From NCBI GenBank assembly GCA_019348335.1, contig JAHWJR010000089.1:1729-7479 (forward strand): 5,751 nucleotides of DNA, read 5' to 3'. Shown one piece after another: positions 5,356 through 5,751 of this stretch. The notes under the pieces were generated by a model, which was not told the DNA's origin, made no database searches, and saw nothing but the letters and a program-made list of their open reading frames with translations. Position numbers and translations under genes: made by a program. The first letter of the stretch is position 1. Each line of letters begins with the position of its first letter. Source of the stretch: Actinomycetota bacterium. GTDB lineage: Bacteria > Actinomycetota > Acidimicrobiia > Acidimicrobiales > CADCSY01.

Positions 5356-5751
5356 GCTCGAGCTACGACATGCTGGAGGCCCTCCAGGCCCTGGCCGCCG
5401 ACAAGGGGATCTCCGTCGACACCCTGTTGGACGCCCTGGCCAACGCCCTGGTCTCGGCGTACAAGCGCATGCCCGGGGCCGCCGAGGAGGCCTACGTCAC
5501 CATCGACGCCGAGACCTTCGAGATCCGCGTCTATGGCCAGGAGCTCGACGACGAGGGCAACGTGGCAAGGGAGTGGGACGACACGCCTGACGACTTCGGC
5601 CGCATCGCCGCCCAGACCGCCAAGCAGGTCATGACCCAGCGGATCCGCGAGGCCGAGCGCGAGATGAAGTACGAGGAGTACGCCGGCCGTGAGGGCGACA
5701 TCGTGACCGGCATCATCCAGCAGACCGACAGCCGCTTCACCCTGCTCGACC
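5352..5751 (+). CDS. nusA: Transcription termination/antitermination factor NusA, N-terminal part
   Basis: NusA binds RNA polymerase near the RNA exit channel and modulates pausing, intrinsic termination and antitermination. Only the first 133 codons are present and the gene runs off the window. They cover the N-terminal RNAP-binding domain. Its signature is TPDDFGRIAAQTAKQVMTQR (78-97), then REAEREMKYEEYAGREGDIV and TGIIQQTD leading into the S1 domain. The KH domains lie downstream and cannot be checked. The ATG at 5352 overlaps the rimP stop (ATGA). A purine-rich stretch AAGGGAAGG (5333-5341) ends 10 nt upstream, a slightly long Shine-Dalgarno spacing, so coupling to rimP is likely. In other bacteria ylxR and infB follow in the same operon. 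NusA is known to autoregulate its operon in E. coli, which makes the terminator-like stem in the leader of interest here. Confidence 0.96.
   Translation, partial: MSSSYDMLEALQALAADKGISVDTLLDALANALVSAYKRMPGAAEEAYVTIDAETFEIRVYGQELDDEGNVAREWDDTPDDFGRIAAQTAKQVMTQRIREAEREMKYEEYAGREGDIVTGIIQQTDSRFTLLD

Overview
This 5.75 kb window is very GC-rich and carries six genes, all on the + strand. It looks chromosomal and actinobacterial. The order M50 site-2 protease (Rip1 type), ispG, proS, rimP, nusA matches a conserved actinobacterial neighbourhood. Two genes appear to use leaderless GTG starts placed 8-9 nt after a TANNNT -10 hexamer, which is common in Actinomycetota. The archaeal/eukaryal-type ProRS, unlike the longer bacterial-type enzyme of mycobacteria, makes me lean toward Acidimicrobiia or a relative. 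That assignment is inference.

Layout: (1) The window opens inside a site-2 protease gene (to 914) whose zinc-binding HExxH end lies upstream. (2) ispG (911-2137) overlaps it by an ATGA and makes HMBPP in the MEP isoprenoid pathway. (3) A 131-bp gap (2138-2268) holds four degenerate 8-bp tandem units running into a palindromic element. (4) An unlinked accessory gene follows (2269-3279), with an AbiEi-like winged-helix N-terminus and a DUF559/Vsr-like nuclease C-terminus. (5) A second copy of the palindromic element overlaps the 3' end of that gene, just upstream of proS. (6) proS (3291-4703) is an archaeal-type prolyl-tRNA synthetase. (7) A 163-bp gap (4704-4866) holds a GC hairpin, a TATACT promoter within an inverted repeat, and a structured leader with a terminator-like stem. 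(8) rimP (4867-5355) and the first 133 codons of nusA (5352 onward) follow, again joined by an ATGA overlap.

The housekeeping genes fit known roles: regulated membrane proteolysis, isoprenoid precursor supply, tRNA charging, 30S maturation and transcription elongation. The part that stands out is the nuclease-like gene between ispG and proS. It is bracketed by two direct copies of a 46-bp element (42/46 identical by hand alignment), and each copy can fold into a strong hairpin with a CTTCT loop. This could be a small mobile or repeat-dispersing cassette, or a pair of related regulatory elements in front of two promoters. The rimP-nusA leader is a second candidate for undescribed regulation.
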